DNA of 34,954 nucleotides. It comes from Nonomuraea longispora. GTDB lineage: Bacteria; Actinomycetota; Actinomycetes; Streptosporangiales; Streptosporangiaceae. The translations under genes were made by a program, and so were the position numbers. The stretch's first letter is position 1. Every line of letters begins with the position of its first letter. The stretch is from assembly GCF_004348345.1 (NCBI RefSeq), contig NZ_SMJZ01000080.1, forward strand, positions 1-34,954, in the 5' to 3' direction. The notes beneath the pieces are model-generated. The model did no database searches, was not told the DNA's origin, and worked only from the letters and a program-made list of their open reading frames with translations. Positions 9,860-17,353 of this stretch are shown here, one piece after another.

Positions 9860-10221
9860 TTCTCTACTTCTCCTTCGTCGGAATCGGCGCGGAATGCGCG
9901 TCTTCGGATTCGCTCGCACAGGGCCGCGAGTTTTCGTGAATAACAATCTCGCGCCCACCGGCACGCCGCAACCGGGCTTAGCTAAGTCAAAGTCAAATGC
10001 GTGCCCCGTTTCCTTGGCCGCCGTTCACGGCCGTTCGGGCACATCTGGACCTGTCCCGATTTATCCGGAGTGGAACGCACGCGATTTTTCATCTTATCGC
10101 CATACGTGCACCCCGCATGTCCCAAGGGCGTTTCGTCCCCACAGGAATGGCGGAATGCTCCCGGCGGAAACGTCCTGGCGTGGGCCGCACGCCGACGAGT
10201 CACGGGAGCACTGAATATGCC
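9860..10221. promoter_or_regulatory. Divergent control region with structured leader upstream of NlpC/P60 gene
   Basis: No gene is evident here. The interval must hold the promoters of the small secreted protein (left) and the NlpC/P60 gene (right). A perfect 10-base palindrome CTTAGCTAAG lies at 9977-9986, followed by a doubled AGTCAA. A nested stem-loop spans 10001-10042: GTGCCC pairs with GGGCAC, and GGCCG pairs with CGGCC inside. Cell-wall hydrolase genes of actinobacteria often carry c-di-AMP (ydaO) riboswitches. I looked for that motif and could not establish it. Confidence 0.4.
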
Positions 10222-10809
10222 ATGAAAAGAACACCGCCACCGCTGCCGATCACGCTGGCCCTGACCATTCTGGGCACCATGCATTCCGCACCCGCGCTGG
10301 CCGCCCGAAGATGCGGCGGACATTCGCAGGGCCATTGCCGCACTGCTGCGGACATCGTCGCCGCGCGTTCGCCGGCCGGCGCCATCGCGGTGCGGGCGGC
10401 GATCGAGATGATCGGGGTCCCGTACTCGTGGGGCGGCGGCGGTGTGCGCGGGCCCGGCCACGGCGTCGGGAGAGGGGCAGGGGTCAGGGGATTCGACTGC
10501 TCGGGGCTCACCGAGTACGCGTGGGCGCGGGCCGGCGTGCTGATCGGCACGACCACGGCCGAGCAGTGGCGGTCGGGCGTACGGATCGCCAGGCAGGACG
10601 TGCAACCCGGTGACCTGGTCTTCTACGACAGTGACCGGAGCAGCGCCGGGCCGGAGCACGTGGCCCTGGCGGTGGACGCGACGCGGATGGTGCACGCGCC
10701 GTACACCGGCGCCTTCGTACGGATCGATCCGCTCGACCGGCGGACCTTCCTCGGGATCGTGCGGCCGAGCGAGAGCGCCGCCAACCTCGCCGGCGCGGAA
10801 CACGAGTGA
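10222..10809 (+). CDS. Secreted NlpC/P60 peptidoglycan endopeptidase
   Basis: This 195-residue protein has a signal peptide (about 1-28, ending APALAA) and one NlpC/P60 domain that cleaves peptidoglycan stem peptides. The catalytic triad is visible: C93 in GFDCSGL, H146 in PEHVALAVD and H158 in MVHAPYTG. A Gly-rich insertion (VRGPGHGVGRGAGVRG, about 75-90) sits just before the catalytic Cys and is longer than usual. There is no separate cell-wall-binding domain. The ATG at 10222 is chosen because the signal peptide starts there; GGGAG lies a rather distant 13 bases upstream. It is flanked by the two related small secreted proteins, so a joint role in surface remodelling is plausible. Confidence 0.88.
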   Translation: MKRTPPPLPITLALTILGTMHSAPALAARRCGGHSQGHCRTAADIVAARSPAGAIAVRAAIEMIGVPYSWGGGGVRGPGHGVGRGAGVRGFDCSGLTEYAWARAGVLIGTTTAEQWRSGVRIARQDVQPGDLVFYDSDRSSAGPEHVALAVDATRMVHAPYTGAFVRIDPLDRRTFLGIVRPSESAANLAGAEHE

Positions 10810-10821
10810 ACGTCGTGAGCG

Positions 10822-10869
10822 GCCGCGCGGCCCGGGTCGTCCTGCAGTGATCGACCCGAGCCGCGCGGC
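10822..10869. terminator. Long hairpin between convergent genes
   Basis: Arms of 18 bases (10822-10839 and 10852-10869) pair with a single mismatch around a 12-base loop. It starts 12 bases after the NlpC/P60 stop and faces the convergent small-peptide gene ending at 11040. It probably terminates the NlpC/P60 transcript and may serve both strands. Confidence 0.7.
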
Positions 10870-11039
10870 GCTGAAAGCCTGGTGGCCACCAAGCCCGTGC
10901 CGTGGACTCGCGAATATCCACGACCCGTTCTTCCGGTTCGCCTCAGGGCGTCAGGGAAGGCCGACCTTGGCCGGGCGGGCTCCCCTCATGCGGAACGGGA
11001 GTCGCCGATCGGCTTCCTGCCTACGCGCGTGAGGAACCG

Positions 11040-11303
11040 TCAGTTGTCGTCGCCGACGTTCTTCTGGTTGCTCAGAACGCTGGCGTCGATGTCGTTCAGG
11101 TGGAGCAGGGTGAGGACGTCGACGTACTTGACCGAGTCGTTCAGCACGTCGTTCAGCGCGGTCAGGTCGTCGAGGGCGCTCAGCTGGCTGAGAATGTTCT
11201 GCCCCTCATTGTGGGGGTTGGGAACGTCGGCGGAAGCTCCGGCGGCGGAGAAGCCGAACGCGGCGGCCGCGATTGCTGCACCTGCCAGAATGCGACGGAT
11301 CAT
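11040..11303 (-). CDS. Small secreted protein, paralogue 2 (family not recognised)
   Basis: This 87-residue protein is the paralogue of the 9596-9859 product. Its signal peptide (MIRRILAGAAIAAAAFGFSAAGASA) is followed by DVPNP. The mature chain keeps ILSQLS, LDDLT, NDVxNDSVKY, DVLT, DID and the C-terminal VGDDN. Most differences are conservative or lie in the signal peptide. The start at 11303 has GGAGG 9 bases upstream. It converges with the NlpC/P60 gene. Its function is unknown; two copies around a wall hydrolase suggest an outer-surface role. Confidence 0.82.
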   Translation of the reverse strand: MIRRILAGAAIAAAAFGFSAAGASADVPNPHNEGQNILSQLSALDDLTALNDVLNDSVKYVDVLTLLHLNDIDASVLSNQKNVGDDN

Positions 11304-11711
11304 GATTGGTTTCCTCCATGGATAGGCGCGGAATTTCCGGCGCCATAGTCGTTTTTGCAGGGCTGTGAGGTGCCGCCCATAACGATCGCGGCAGGCAGCG
11401 GAAACCGCAACTCGGAATGCCCTCCCGGAGGTCAAGGGAAAACCCGGGTTTCTTGGCGTCGGATTTTCCCGCTCTTCGCCGACGCGCCACATATATACGC
11501 CGCCGGAAGACCACGCATGGATATTCGTTTTGGCTGCCCGCGTGGCCGATGGTCCTTTCGTTCACTCCTGTTTAGGGAAGGATCACCCGAAACTTGGGAC
11601 TCGGGGTACGCCGCCGGGCGTACCCCGATCACCTCCCCAGGAGGGACGTACGGCGCGGGCGGAGCGGTGACGATGGTCGTCGAGTCGCCGAATCCGAGGC
11701 AGGTGAGATCC
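11304..11711. promoter_or_regulatory. Divergent gene-free region with perfect inverted repeat
   Basis: These 408 bases separate the divergent small-peptide gene and membrane-protein gene. Open frames through it look like chance. The outstanding element is a perfect 10-base inverted repeat, CGGGGTACGC (11602-11611) / GCGTACCCCG (11618-11627), with a 6-base centre. It lies 85 bases before the membrane-protein start and could be an operator or a leader hairpin. The stretch around 11485-11560 is less GC-rich and may hold the small-peptide promoter. Confidence 0.45.
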
Positions 11712-12212
11712 ATGCGGCCACCTATCCGCAGGACGGTCCTGACCGTCCACATCATCGCGTCGGTCGCCCTCCTCGGCGAGGTGTGGGGGCTGGTGGTGCT
11801 GAATAGCGCGGCGGCGCTGACAAACGATCCCGCACTGGCGCACGCCGCCTACCGGTTGATGCCGAACCTGGTGTTCGCGGGTGGCATACCGCTCAGCCTC
11901 ATCGCCTTGGCCACCGGCATCACGCTGGGCCTGAGCAGCCATTGGGGGCTGTTTCGCTATTACTGGGTGACGGTCAAGCTGGGGCTGCTCGTGGCGGTGA
12001 TCTGCATCGGCATGTTCGTGTTCGATCCCGAAGGAATGGCGGCCGCCACCGAGGGTGGCGCGGCGGCCGCCGCCCCGGCCCAGTGGGGCCAGACGGCCGC
12101 GCTGGTCGCGCAGTGCGTCATGCTCGTCGTCTCGACGGTGTTGTCGGTGTTCAAACCGCGCTGGAGGCTCCGGGCGAGCACGCCCGCGACCGCAGGTCAC
12201 GAGCACCGGTGA
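11712..12212 (+). CDS. Small integral membrane protein (DUF2269-like)
   Basis: The 166-residue product has four predicted membrane segments: about 9-32 (VLTVHIIASVALLGEVWGLVVL), 50-72, 82-102 and 128-148. The cytoplasmic tail is short and basic. The general pattern, with a His in the first helix and a heme-protein-like layout, resembles DUF2269-type predicted membrane proteins, but I cannot name a function. The ATG at 11712 has AGGTGAG about 5 bases upstream. An in-frame ATG at 11673 would add 13 residues. It converges on the MarR gene across a shared terminator hairpin. Confidence 0.7.
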   Translation: MRPPIRRTVLTVHIIASVALLGEVWGLVVLNSAAALTNDPALAHAAYRLMPNLVFAGGIPLSLIALATGITLGLSSHWGLFRYYWVTVKLGLLVAVICIGMFVFDPEGMAAATEGGAAAAAPAQWGQTAALVAQCVMLVVSTVLSVFKPRWRLRASTPATAGHEHR

Positions 12213-12214
12213 GG

Positions 12215-12239
12215 TGGTCCGCCCGCTCGGGGCGGACCA
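12215..12239. terminator. Bidirectional hairpin terminator
   Basis: A perfect 10-base stem, TGGTCCGCCC (12215-12224) with GGGCGGACCA (12230-12239), encloses a 5-base loop. It lies in the 34-base gap between the convergent membrane-protein and MarR genes, so it can end both transcripts. Confidence 0.75.
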
Positions 12240-12246
12240 AGAGCCG

Positions 12247-12693
12247 TTACGAGGAGGTGTCAAGGTCGTCGAGGGCGGCGGAGAGCCGGCGGAGAGCCGC
12301 CAGGCACTCGTGGGCGGTTTCGGCGCCCAGTTCGGCCACGAGGCGGTCGGCGAGTTGCTGGTGGGCTGGTGTGATCTTGTCGATGGACTCGCGGCCGGCC
12401 GCCGTCGGCTGGAGCAGCTTGGCCCGGCGATGCGCGGGGTTGGGCCGGTATTCGGCGAGGCCCCGTTCCACCAGCAGGTCGGCGATGCGCTGCACACCCT
12501 GCCTGCTCATCCCCATGACCCGGGCGATCCCGGCGACGGGCAGCGGCTCGCACAGCACGGCCCCCAGCACCTGCCACCACGCCGCCGTCATCCCCGCCGG
12601 CCGGGCGAGCCCCTCGGCCACCTGGAGGAACTGGCCGTTGAGGCGGAACGTCTCGAGTGCAAGCCCCGACAGGAGATCGGCAGAGCCGTTCAT
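12247..12693 (-). CDS. MarR-family transcriptional regulator
   Basis: This 148-residue winged-helix protein has the MarR layout: dimerisation helices at both ends, a recognition region (VAGIARVMGMSRQGVQRIADLLVERGLAEY), then the wing (PNPAHRRAKLLQPTAAG). MarR dimers usually repress their own operon and respond to small ligands. The ATG (12691-12693) overlaps the stop of the upstream DJ-1-like gene by 4 bases (ATGA), so translation is coupled. Two palindromes at the operon promoter (13051-13068 and 13072-13085) are its likely binding sites. Confidence 0.88.
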   Translation of the reverse strand: MNGSADLLSGLALETFRLNGQFLQVAEGLARPAGMTAAWWQVLGAVLCEPLPVAGIARVMGMSRQGVQRIADLLVERGLAEYRPNPAHRRAKLLQPTAAGRESIDKITPAHQQLADRLVAELGAETAHECLAALRRLSAALDDLDTSS

Positions 12694-13052
12694 GCGGCCA
12701 TCAAGACCTCGAACGCCGAGGCGTCGCTCCTGCCGAAGAGCCGGAACCACGCGTCGAGGAACTCCCTGGCCTTGCGCGCGAACGGTGCCAGCTCGTCGCC
12801 GGAGTCCCACAGGTCCGCGCCGGGCAGGATGAGGAGCCCGCTGCCCTCGGGGGTGAGGCGGTCGAGTGCGAGGTCGGGCGTGACGCGCAGCCCACCCATG
12901 CTGACCACGGGGTCGGTGGACGGGCCGACCGTGACGACCGCGTAGCCGCCGGGCTCGCGGTGGAAGCGCTCGCTGCGCAGGTGGGCGGTGGCGTGCCCGG
13001 TCTCCCAGTCGGCGAAGGTGCCGTACACGGCGTGATGGATGACGGGTTTCAT
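12690..13052 (-). pseudogene. DJ-1/PfpI family gene with large in-frame internal deletion
   Basis: The 120-residue frame begins like a full DJ-1/PfpI amidotransferase-like protein (MKPVIHHAVYGTFADWETGH, then GLLILPGADLWDSGDELAPFARKAREFLDA). It then jumps directly to the family C-terminal tail (WFRLFGRSDASAFEVLMAA). The expected middle part of roughly 80 or more residues, with the nucleophile-elbow cysteine (AICGAT in relatives), is missing. The joint falls in FLDA, where short homology between two halves of a full gene could have recombined. It still reads into MarR with an ATGA overlap, so it may be kept for MarR translation. The ATG at 13052 lacks a ribosome site and is probably the mRNA 5' end. 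Confidence 0.65.
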
Positions 13053-13087
13053 GACAGCATATTGTCATTAGGACAGTGTGCTGTCAA
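13051..13087 (-). promoter_or_regulatory. Leaderless promoter with two MarR-type palindromes
   Basis: On the minus strand TTGACA (13087-13082) and CAATAT (13064-13059) are separated by 17 bases. The A of the DJ-1 ATG (13052) is the seventh base after the -10 box, which predicts a leaderless transcript. ATGACA/TGTCAT (13051-13068) covers the -10 box and start. GACAG/CTGTC (13072-13085) covers the spacer and the -35 box. This is the classic geometry for autorepression. The divergent NERD gene, starting at 13114, may share the control. Confidence 0.65.
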
Positions 13088-13113
13088 TTGCTTCCCGTGC
13101 GAGGATGGACCGC

Positions 13114-14460
13114 ATGGCAGAGATCGTCGGCGGGGGACGTCCAGTCAACGACGCCGAACGGCGGGTGATCGCCTATCTGCGAGATCACGCACCCGCCGAC
13201 TGGTTGCTGCTGCACAACATCGAGCTGCCGCGCGGCCACGACGTCTTCGAGGTGGACCTGATCGTGCTGACCGGCCACTCGCTGGTCGTCGTCGACGTCA
13301 AGGGCACCCGGGGGCGCATCGAGGTGTCCGGCACGCGCTGGTTCCCGCCGCGCAGGGAGGCGTTCGGCTCCCCCGTGGCCAAGCTGCGCGGCACCGCGAA
13401 GGCGCTGAAAGGGCTGCTGGTGTCGCAGGCCACGCAGCTGGAGCGAGTCTACGTCGACTGCCTGGTCGTGCTCACCTCGCCCGACGCCGAGCTGGTCGAT
13501 CCGGCCGGGCGCGACGCGGTCAACGTCACCGACCTGCCGGGGCTGCTGGCCACCTTGAGCGACGCCTCGCGGGTCAGGCGCGGGTGCAGCCCCGACGCGA
13601 GGCCGTACATGACGGCGATCCTCGACGCGCTCAACCAGACCGTGCGCCGCAGCACCGCCCCGCCGAGATACGGCAACTGGGAGGTCGAGGAGCAGCTCGG
13701 CGGCGACGCGAAGATCACCGAATACCGGGCCTTCAACGTGACACTGCCCGGCAGCGAGACCGTGCTGCTCCGGGTCTACCAGGCCGATCCGCTGGCCGAC
13801 CACGAGGCGCGGGCGGCCGAGCGGCAGCGCATCGCCAACGCCTACCAGACCCTGGCCCGCATCCCGCCGCACCCGTGCGTGGTGCGCCCGCGCGACTTCT
13901 TCGCCATCGACGACGAGAGCCGGTTCGTGCTGGTGCTCGACGACGTGCACGGCGAGGCCCTGCACCTGTCGCTGGGCCGGGGCGCCAGACTCGGCGTGAT
14001 CAGGGATCTGCTGCGCGGGCTGGCGCACGCGCACGCCAACGGCGTCGTGCACCGGGCGCTGACGCCCGCGTCCGTGCTGGTCACCGACGACGGGCACGCG
14101 GTGCTGACCGGGTTCGACTACGCCAAGCCGGGCCCGCGCGACTACACCGTGGCCCACGAACTGGGCAACGTGCTCGACGCCCACTACGTGGCGCCGGAGT
14201 GCCAGGAACGCCCCGACCGGATGACGACCGCCTCCGACGTCTACGCCGCCGGAGCCATCGCCTACCAGCTCCTCACCGGCCAGCTCCCGACCAGCGCCGA
14301 CGCCCACGGGCCCGACGTGCCCGAGGTGGTGCGCCGGATGCTCGACCACTCCCCCGCCAAGCGGCCGTCCGCCGCCGAGGCGCTCGCCGCCCTGGACGCC
14401 TCGCCGCCGCAGGAATCACGGTTCAGACGTCTCGTACGTCGCATAGTGTCCCGATCATGA
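13114..14460 (+). CDS. NERD nuclease-related domain fused to a pseudokinase
   Basis: The 448-residue protein starts with a NERD domain (about 9-125) carrying restriction-fold residues E45-V-D47 (FEVDLIVL) and D60-V-K62 (VVDVKGTRG). A protein-kinase-like domain follows (about 185-430). The kinase core is degenerate: the catalytic loop reads VHRALTP (H313-R314-A315, Asp lost), DFG is replaced by GFD (about 333-335), and the usual ATP-lysine strand reads VLLRVYQ. Phosphotransfer is therefore unlikely. Related NERD-kinase proteins occur in phage-defence and DNA-processing contexts and are often much longer. The ATG at 13114 has GAGG 9 bases upstream. The stop overlaps the start of a GNAT remnant by ATGA. 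Confidence 0.85.
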   Translation: MAEIVGGGRPVNDAERRVIAYLRDHAPADWLLLHNIELPRGHDVFEVDLIVLTGHSLVVVDVKGTRGRIEVSGTRWFPPRREAFGSPVAKLRGTAKALKGLLVSQATQLERVYVDCLVVLTSPDAELVDPAGRDAVNVTDLPGLLATLSDASRVRRGCSPDARPYMTAILDALNQTVRRSTAPPRYGNWEVEEQLGGDAKITEYRAFNVTLPGSETVLLRVYQADPLADHEARAAERQRIANAYQTLARIPPHPCVVRPRDFFAIDDESRFVLVLDDVHGEALHLSLGRGARLGVIRDLLRGLAHAHANGVVHRALTPASVLVTDDGHAVLTGFDYAKPGPRDYTVAHELGNVLDAHYVAPECQERPDRMTTASDVYAAGAIAYQLLTGQLPTSADAHGPDVPEVVRRMLDHSPAKRPSAAEALAALDASPPQESRFRRLVRRIVSRS

Positions 14461-14505
14461 CCATCAGCCTGCGTCCCGTCGAAGAGGACGACCTGCCCTC
14501 CCTGA
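14457..14505 (+). pseudogene. N-terminal remnant of a GNAT acetyltransferase gene
   Basis: An ATG overlapping the NERD stop (ATGA, 14457-14460) opens a frame reading MTISLRPVEEDDLPSLT. This is the typical first strand and helix of GNAT N-acetyltransferases. Family resemblance then ends abruptly at the terminator-like sequence beyond the 3' end of the convergent BTAD gene. The rest of the acetyltransferase is missing. Only about 16 residues support the call. Confidence 0.4.
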
Positions 14506-14525
14506 CCCCCGCACCCCGGCCAGGG
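14500..14525 (-). terminator. Hairpin downstream of BTAD regulator gene
   Basis: CCCTGACC (14500-14507) pairs with GGCCAGGG (14518-14525), with one wobble or mismatch, around a C-rich loop. It starts about 18 bases after the BTAD stop (14543) on the minus strand and lies between convergent genes. Confidence 0.45.
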
Positions 14526-14542
14526 GGCTTCAAGAAGGCGGT

Positions 14543-17242
14543 TCAGGCGGGAAGGTCGCGGCGGAGGGCCCTGGCGTGCCGGAGGTAGTCGAGGGCCAGG
14601 CCCGTACGCCCCGCCGAACGGTGCAGCTCGCCGAGCAGTTCGGTGGTCGAGGCCTCGCCGCTGCGGTCGCCGAGCTCCTGGAAGATCTCCAGCGAGCGTT
14701 CGAGCCCGGTGGAGGCCCGTGCCAGGTCCCCGCGTTCGGCCTGGAGCCCGGCCAGGCTCTGCAGCGCGTACGCCCCGCAGTGCCGGTCCCCCAGCGACTC
14801 GAAGATCTCCAGCGCGTGCCGGTGGAACGACATCGCGCGGTGCAAGTGCCCCATCTGGACGCACACGCAGCCTTCCCGGTGGGCGTCTCCGAGTTCCTGG
14901 GCCAGCCGCATGGCCCGGTCCAGCGACTCCGACGCCTGCGCCAGGTCACCGGACTTGAGGCAGACCCGGCCGATGGCCTGGCGGGCGTACGCCTCGCCCT
15001 GCCTGTCGCCGGTGGCGAGGAAGATGGCCAGGGCGTGCCGGAAGTGGGAGAGGGAGCGGGCGTGCCGGCCGCGGAACTGGCTGACCGCGCCGAGGCCGCA
15101 GAGGGAGGTGGCCTCGGCCCGGCTGTCGCCCAGGTCGTGGAATATCTGGAGGGACCGGGTGAAGCCTTCGGCGGACTCCTCGTACCGGTCCTGGTAGAGG
15201 CTGACCTGGGCCAGCCCTCTCAGCATGGCGGCCTCGCCGTACGCGTCGCCGGCGGCGCGGGCGGCGGCCAGCGCGGAGGTGTGCGTACGCCGCCACGTGC
15301 CGAGGTGGCAGCGCAGGTCGAGGCAGGGCACCATGGCCGCGGCCAGCGCCCACGCCGACTCCGCGAGGCCCAGTTCGGCAGCCACGTCCACCGCGCCCGC
15401 CAGCGCCTCGTGCTCGGCCTCGAACCAGGCGACCGGGTCGGTGGTCAGCCGTTCGAGCGTGCGCTCCGGAAGCCGCCAGCGCGGCGCCCTGGCCGCGGTG
15501 AGGGTGAACACGGTGGTCGGCAGCCGCGCCATGGCGTGCTCGGTGATCGCCGTCCACGCGGCCAGCACCCTGGACAGGGCGTCGAGCCCGCCGCGTTCAC
15601 CCCGTACGCCGGACGTCGCGAGGCCGCGCTTGAGCGCGTGCCCGCCGATGAGACCGGGCACCCGGTAGCGCGGCTGGCCCACGGGGTCGGTGCCGACCAG
15701 GTCGAGCAGGTTGACGTCCACCAGCAGGTCGGTGACGTCGTGCGCGCCGTGCCTGCCGAGCGCGGCCTCGATCACCCACCCCGGCTGGGCGGGCTCGCCG
15801 AGCCGGCCGAGCGTGCCGAGAATGCGGGCGGCCTCGTCGGGCAGGCGCGCGTAGCCGTGGTCGAGGGTGGCCCGCACGTCCCGCAGTTCGCCGAGGCAGT
15901 CGTCCTCCAGCCGCTGCCTCAGCACCGCCAGCGACCAGCCGGGCCGGCCGGCCAGCCGCGCGCCGGCGTTCCTGACGGCCAGCGGCAGCCACTCGCAGGC
16001 GGCCACGATCGCCTGCGCGGCCTCCCGCTCGCGGGCCACCCTGTCCTCGCCTGCGATGTCGCCGAGCAGCGACAGCGCCTCTTCCTGGCCGAGCCGGCCG
16101 AGCTGGATCCGTACCGCGCCCGGCAGTTCGGTGATGCGGCGCCTGCTCGTGACGATCACCGCGCTGCCGTTGCCGGGCAGCAGCGGCCGCACCTGGCGGG
16201 CGTCGCGGGCGTCGTCCAGGACCACCAGCATGGGCCGCTCGGCCAGCAGCGACCTGAACAAAGCCGAACGTTCCCGTACGGTGGGCGGCGCGGCCTCAAC
16301 GCCGAGCGCCCTGAGCGCCTCGGCCAGTAGGTCGCCCGGATCCCTGCCGTCCAGCTCCAGGTAGAGCTGCCCGTCGGGAAAGGACGGGCACAGCGTGTGC
16401 GCGGCGTGCACGGCCAGCGCCGACTTGCCCGCGCCGGGCGGCCCGGAGATCACCGCGACGGAGAACGGCCCGGCCAGCTCGGCCATGGCGGCCGCCCTGC
16501 CGGTGAAGTCGGGCAGATCGGGCGGAAGCTGCCGGGGTGTGGCGGGCAGCGTGTCGTCCGCCAGGATCAGCTCGTACGCCCCGCGCAGCTCCGCGCCCGG
16601 CTCGACGCCGAGCTCGTCCACGAGCCGGCCCCTGACGGTGGCGTAGGCGCGCAGGGCCTCGGCCTTCCTTCCGCCCCTGTGCAGGGTGAGCACCAGGCGG
16701 CGCCACAGGTCCTCCCGGTAGGGGTGCTCGGCCAGCAGCCCGCGCAGCTCGGAGATCGCGCCGTCGTGGTCGCCGCGCTCCAACCGGCGGTCGATCAGGG
16801 CCTCCGCGGCGCGCAGGCGTCCCTGGTGGAGGAGTTCGAGACGGCGGTCCCAGACGGGGCTGCCCGGCAGGTCGCACAGCGGCGCTCCACGCCAGAGCGC
16901 GAGCGCCTGCGCGTACTCGCCCCGGTCCACCAGCTCCTCGAAGGCCAGCAGGTCGAGCGCGCCGTCGGCCACGTCGATCGCGTAGCCGCAGCCGTCGGCG
17001 CGTAAGTGCCCGCGTCCCAGCTCCGACCTGAGAGCGCTCACATAGGTACGCACGTTGGCCTGCGCCGAACGCGGCGGGCGATGCGGCCAGAGCACCTCGA
17101 CGAGCTGGTCGGCGCCGACCACCCGGCCCGCGTCCAGCAGCAGTGTGGCGAGCAGCAGGCGGGGTTTCCTGCCGGAGATCCGGACGGGACGTCCGGCGGA
17201 CCGGACCTCGAGCGGTCCGAGCACGTGGAAGGTGATCGACAT
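14543..17242 (-). CDS. SARP/BTAD-type transcriptional regulator with NB-ARC and TPR domains (AfsR-like)
   Basis: This 899-residue regulator has, in order, an OmpR-like winged helix (about 1-90; SAQANVRTYVSALRSELG), a BTAD domain (about 95-240), an NB-ARC ATPase (about 245-490, Walker A GPPGAGKS, Walker B MLVVLDDAR) and C-terminal tetratricopeptide repeats (about 640-890) with recurring LG-D-EA patterns. AfsR-type proteins activate secondary-metabolite or differentiation genes by binding direct repeats near promoters. No biosynthetic cluster lies next to it, apart from the geosmin operon 6 kb away, and a link is speculation. The ATG at 17242 has AGAGGAG about 9 bases upstream. It is divergent from the M23 peptidase gene. 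Confidence 0.93.
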   Translation of the reverse strand: MSITFHVLGPLEVRSAGRPVRISGRKPRLLLATLLLDAGRVVGADQLVEVLWPHRPPRSAQANVRTYVSALRSELGRGHLRADGCGYAIDVADGALDLLAFEELVDRGEYAQALALWRGAPLCDLPGSPVWDRRLELLHQGRLRAAEALIDRRLERGDHDGAISELRGLLAEHPYREDLWRRLVLTLHRGGRKAEALRAYATVRGRLVDELGVEPGAELRGAYELILADDTLPATPRQLPPDLPDFTGRAAAMAELAGPFSVAVISGPPGAGKSALAVHAAHTLCPSFPDGQLYLELDGRDPGDLLAEALRALGVEAAPPTVRERSALFRSLLAERPMLVVLDDARDARQVRPLLPGNGSAVIVTSRRRITELPGAVRIQLGRLGQEEALSLLGDIAGEDRVAREREAAQAIVAACEWLPLAVRNAGARLAGRPGWSLAVLRQRLEDDCLGELRDVRATLDHGYARLPDEAARILGTLGRLGEPAQPGWVIEAALGRHGAHDVTDLLVDVNLLDLVGTDPVGQPRYRVPGLIGGHALKRGLATSGVRGERGGLDALSRVLAAWTAITEHAMARLPTTVFTLTAARAPRWRLPERTLERLTTDPVAWFEAEHEALAGAVDVAAELGLAESAWALAAAMVPCLDLRCHLGTWRRTHTSALAAARAAGDAYGEAAMLRGLAQVSLYQDRYEESAEGFTRSLQIFHDLGDSRAEATSLCGLGAVSQFRGRHARSLSHFRHALAIFLATGDRQGEAYARQAIGRVCLKSGDLAQASESLDRAMRLAQELGDAHREGCVCVQMGHLHRAMSFHRHALEIFESLGDRHCGAYALQSLAGLQAERGDLARASTGLERSLEIFQELGDRSGEASTTELLGELHRSAGRTGLALDYLRHARALRRDLPA

Positions 17243-17353
17243 CCGCGGCAGCTCCTCTACAGAGGCCTGACAGCCCTTGTATTGGTTTTGGACGATTTAT
17301 GTGCGGCCAATGCAGACCCTTGTCTCAGAGATCCCACGGGAAAGGATCACCCC

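Noticed and set aside
9860..10221. c-di-AMP (ydaO) riboswitch before the NlpC/P60 gene
   Set aside because: Expected from family context, but the conserved ydaO core could not be identified by eye; only generic hairpins were seen.
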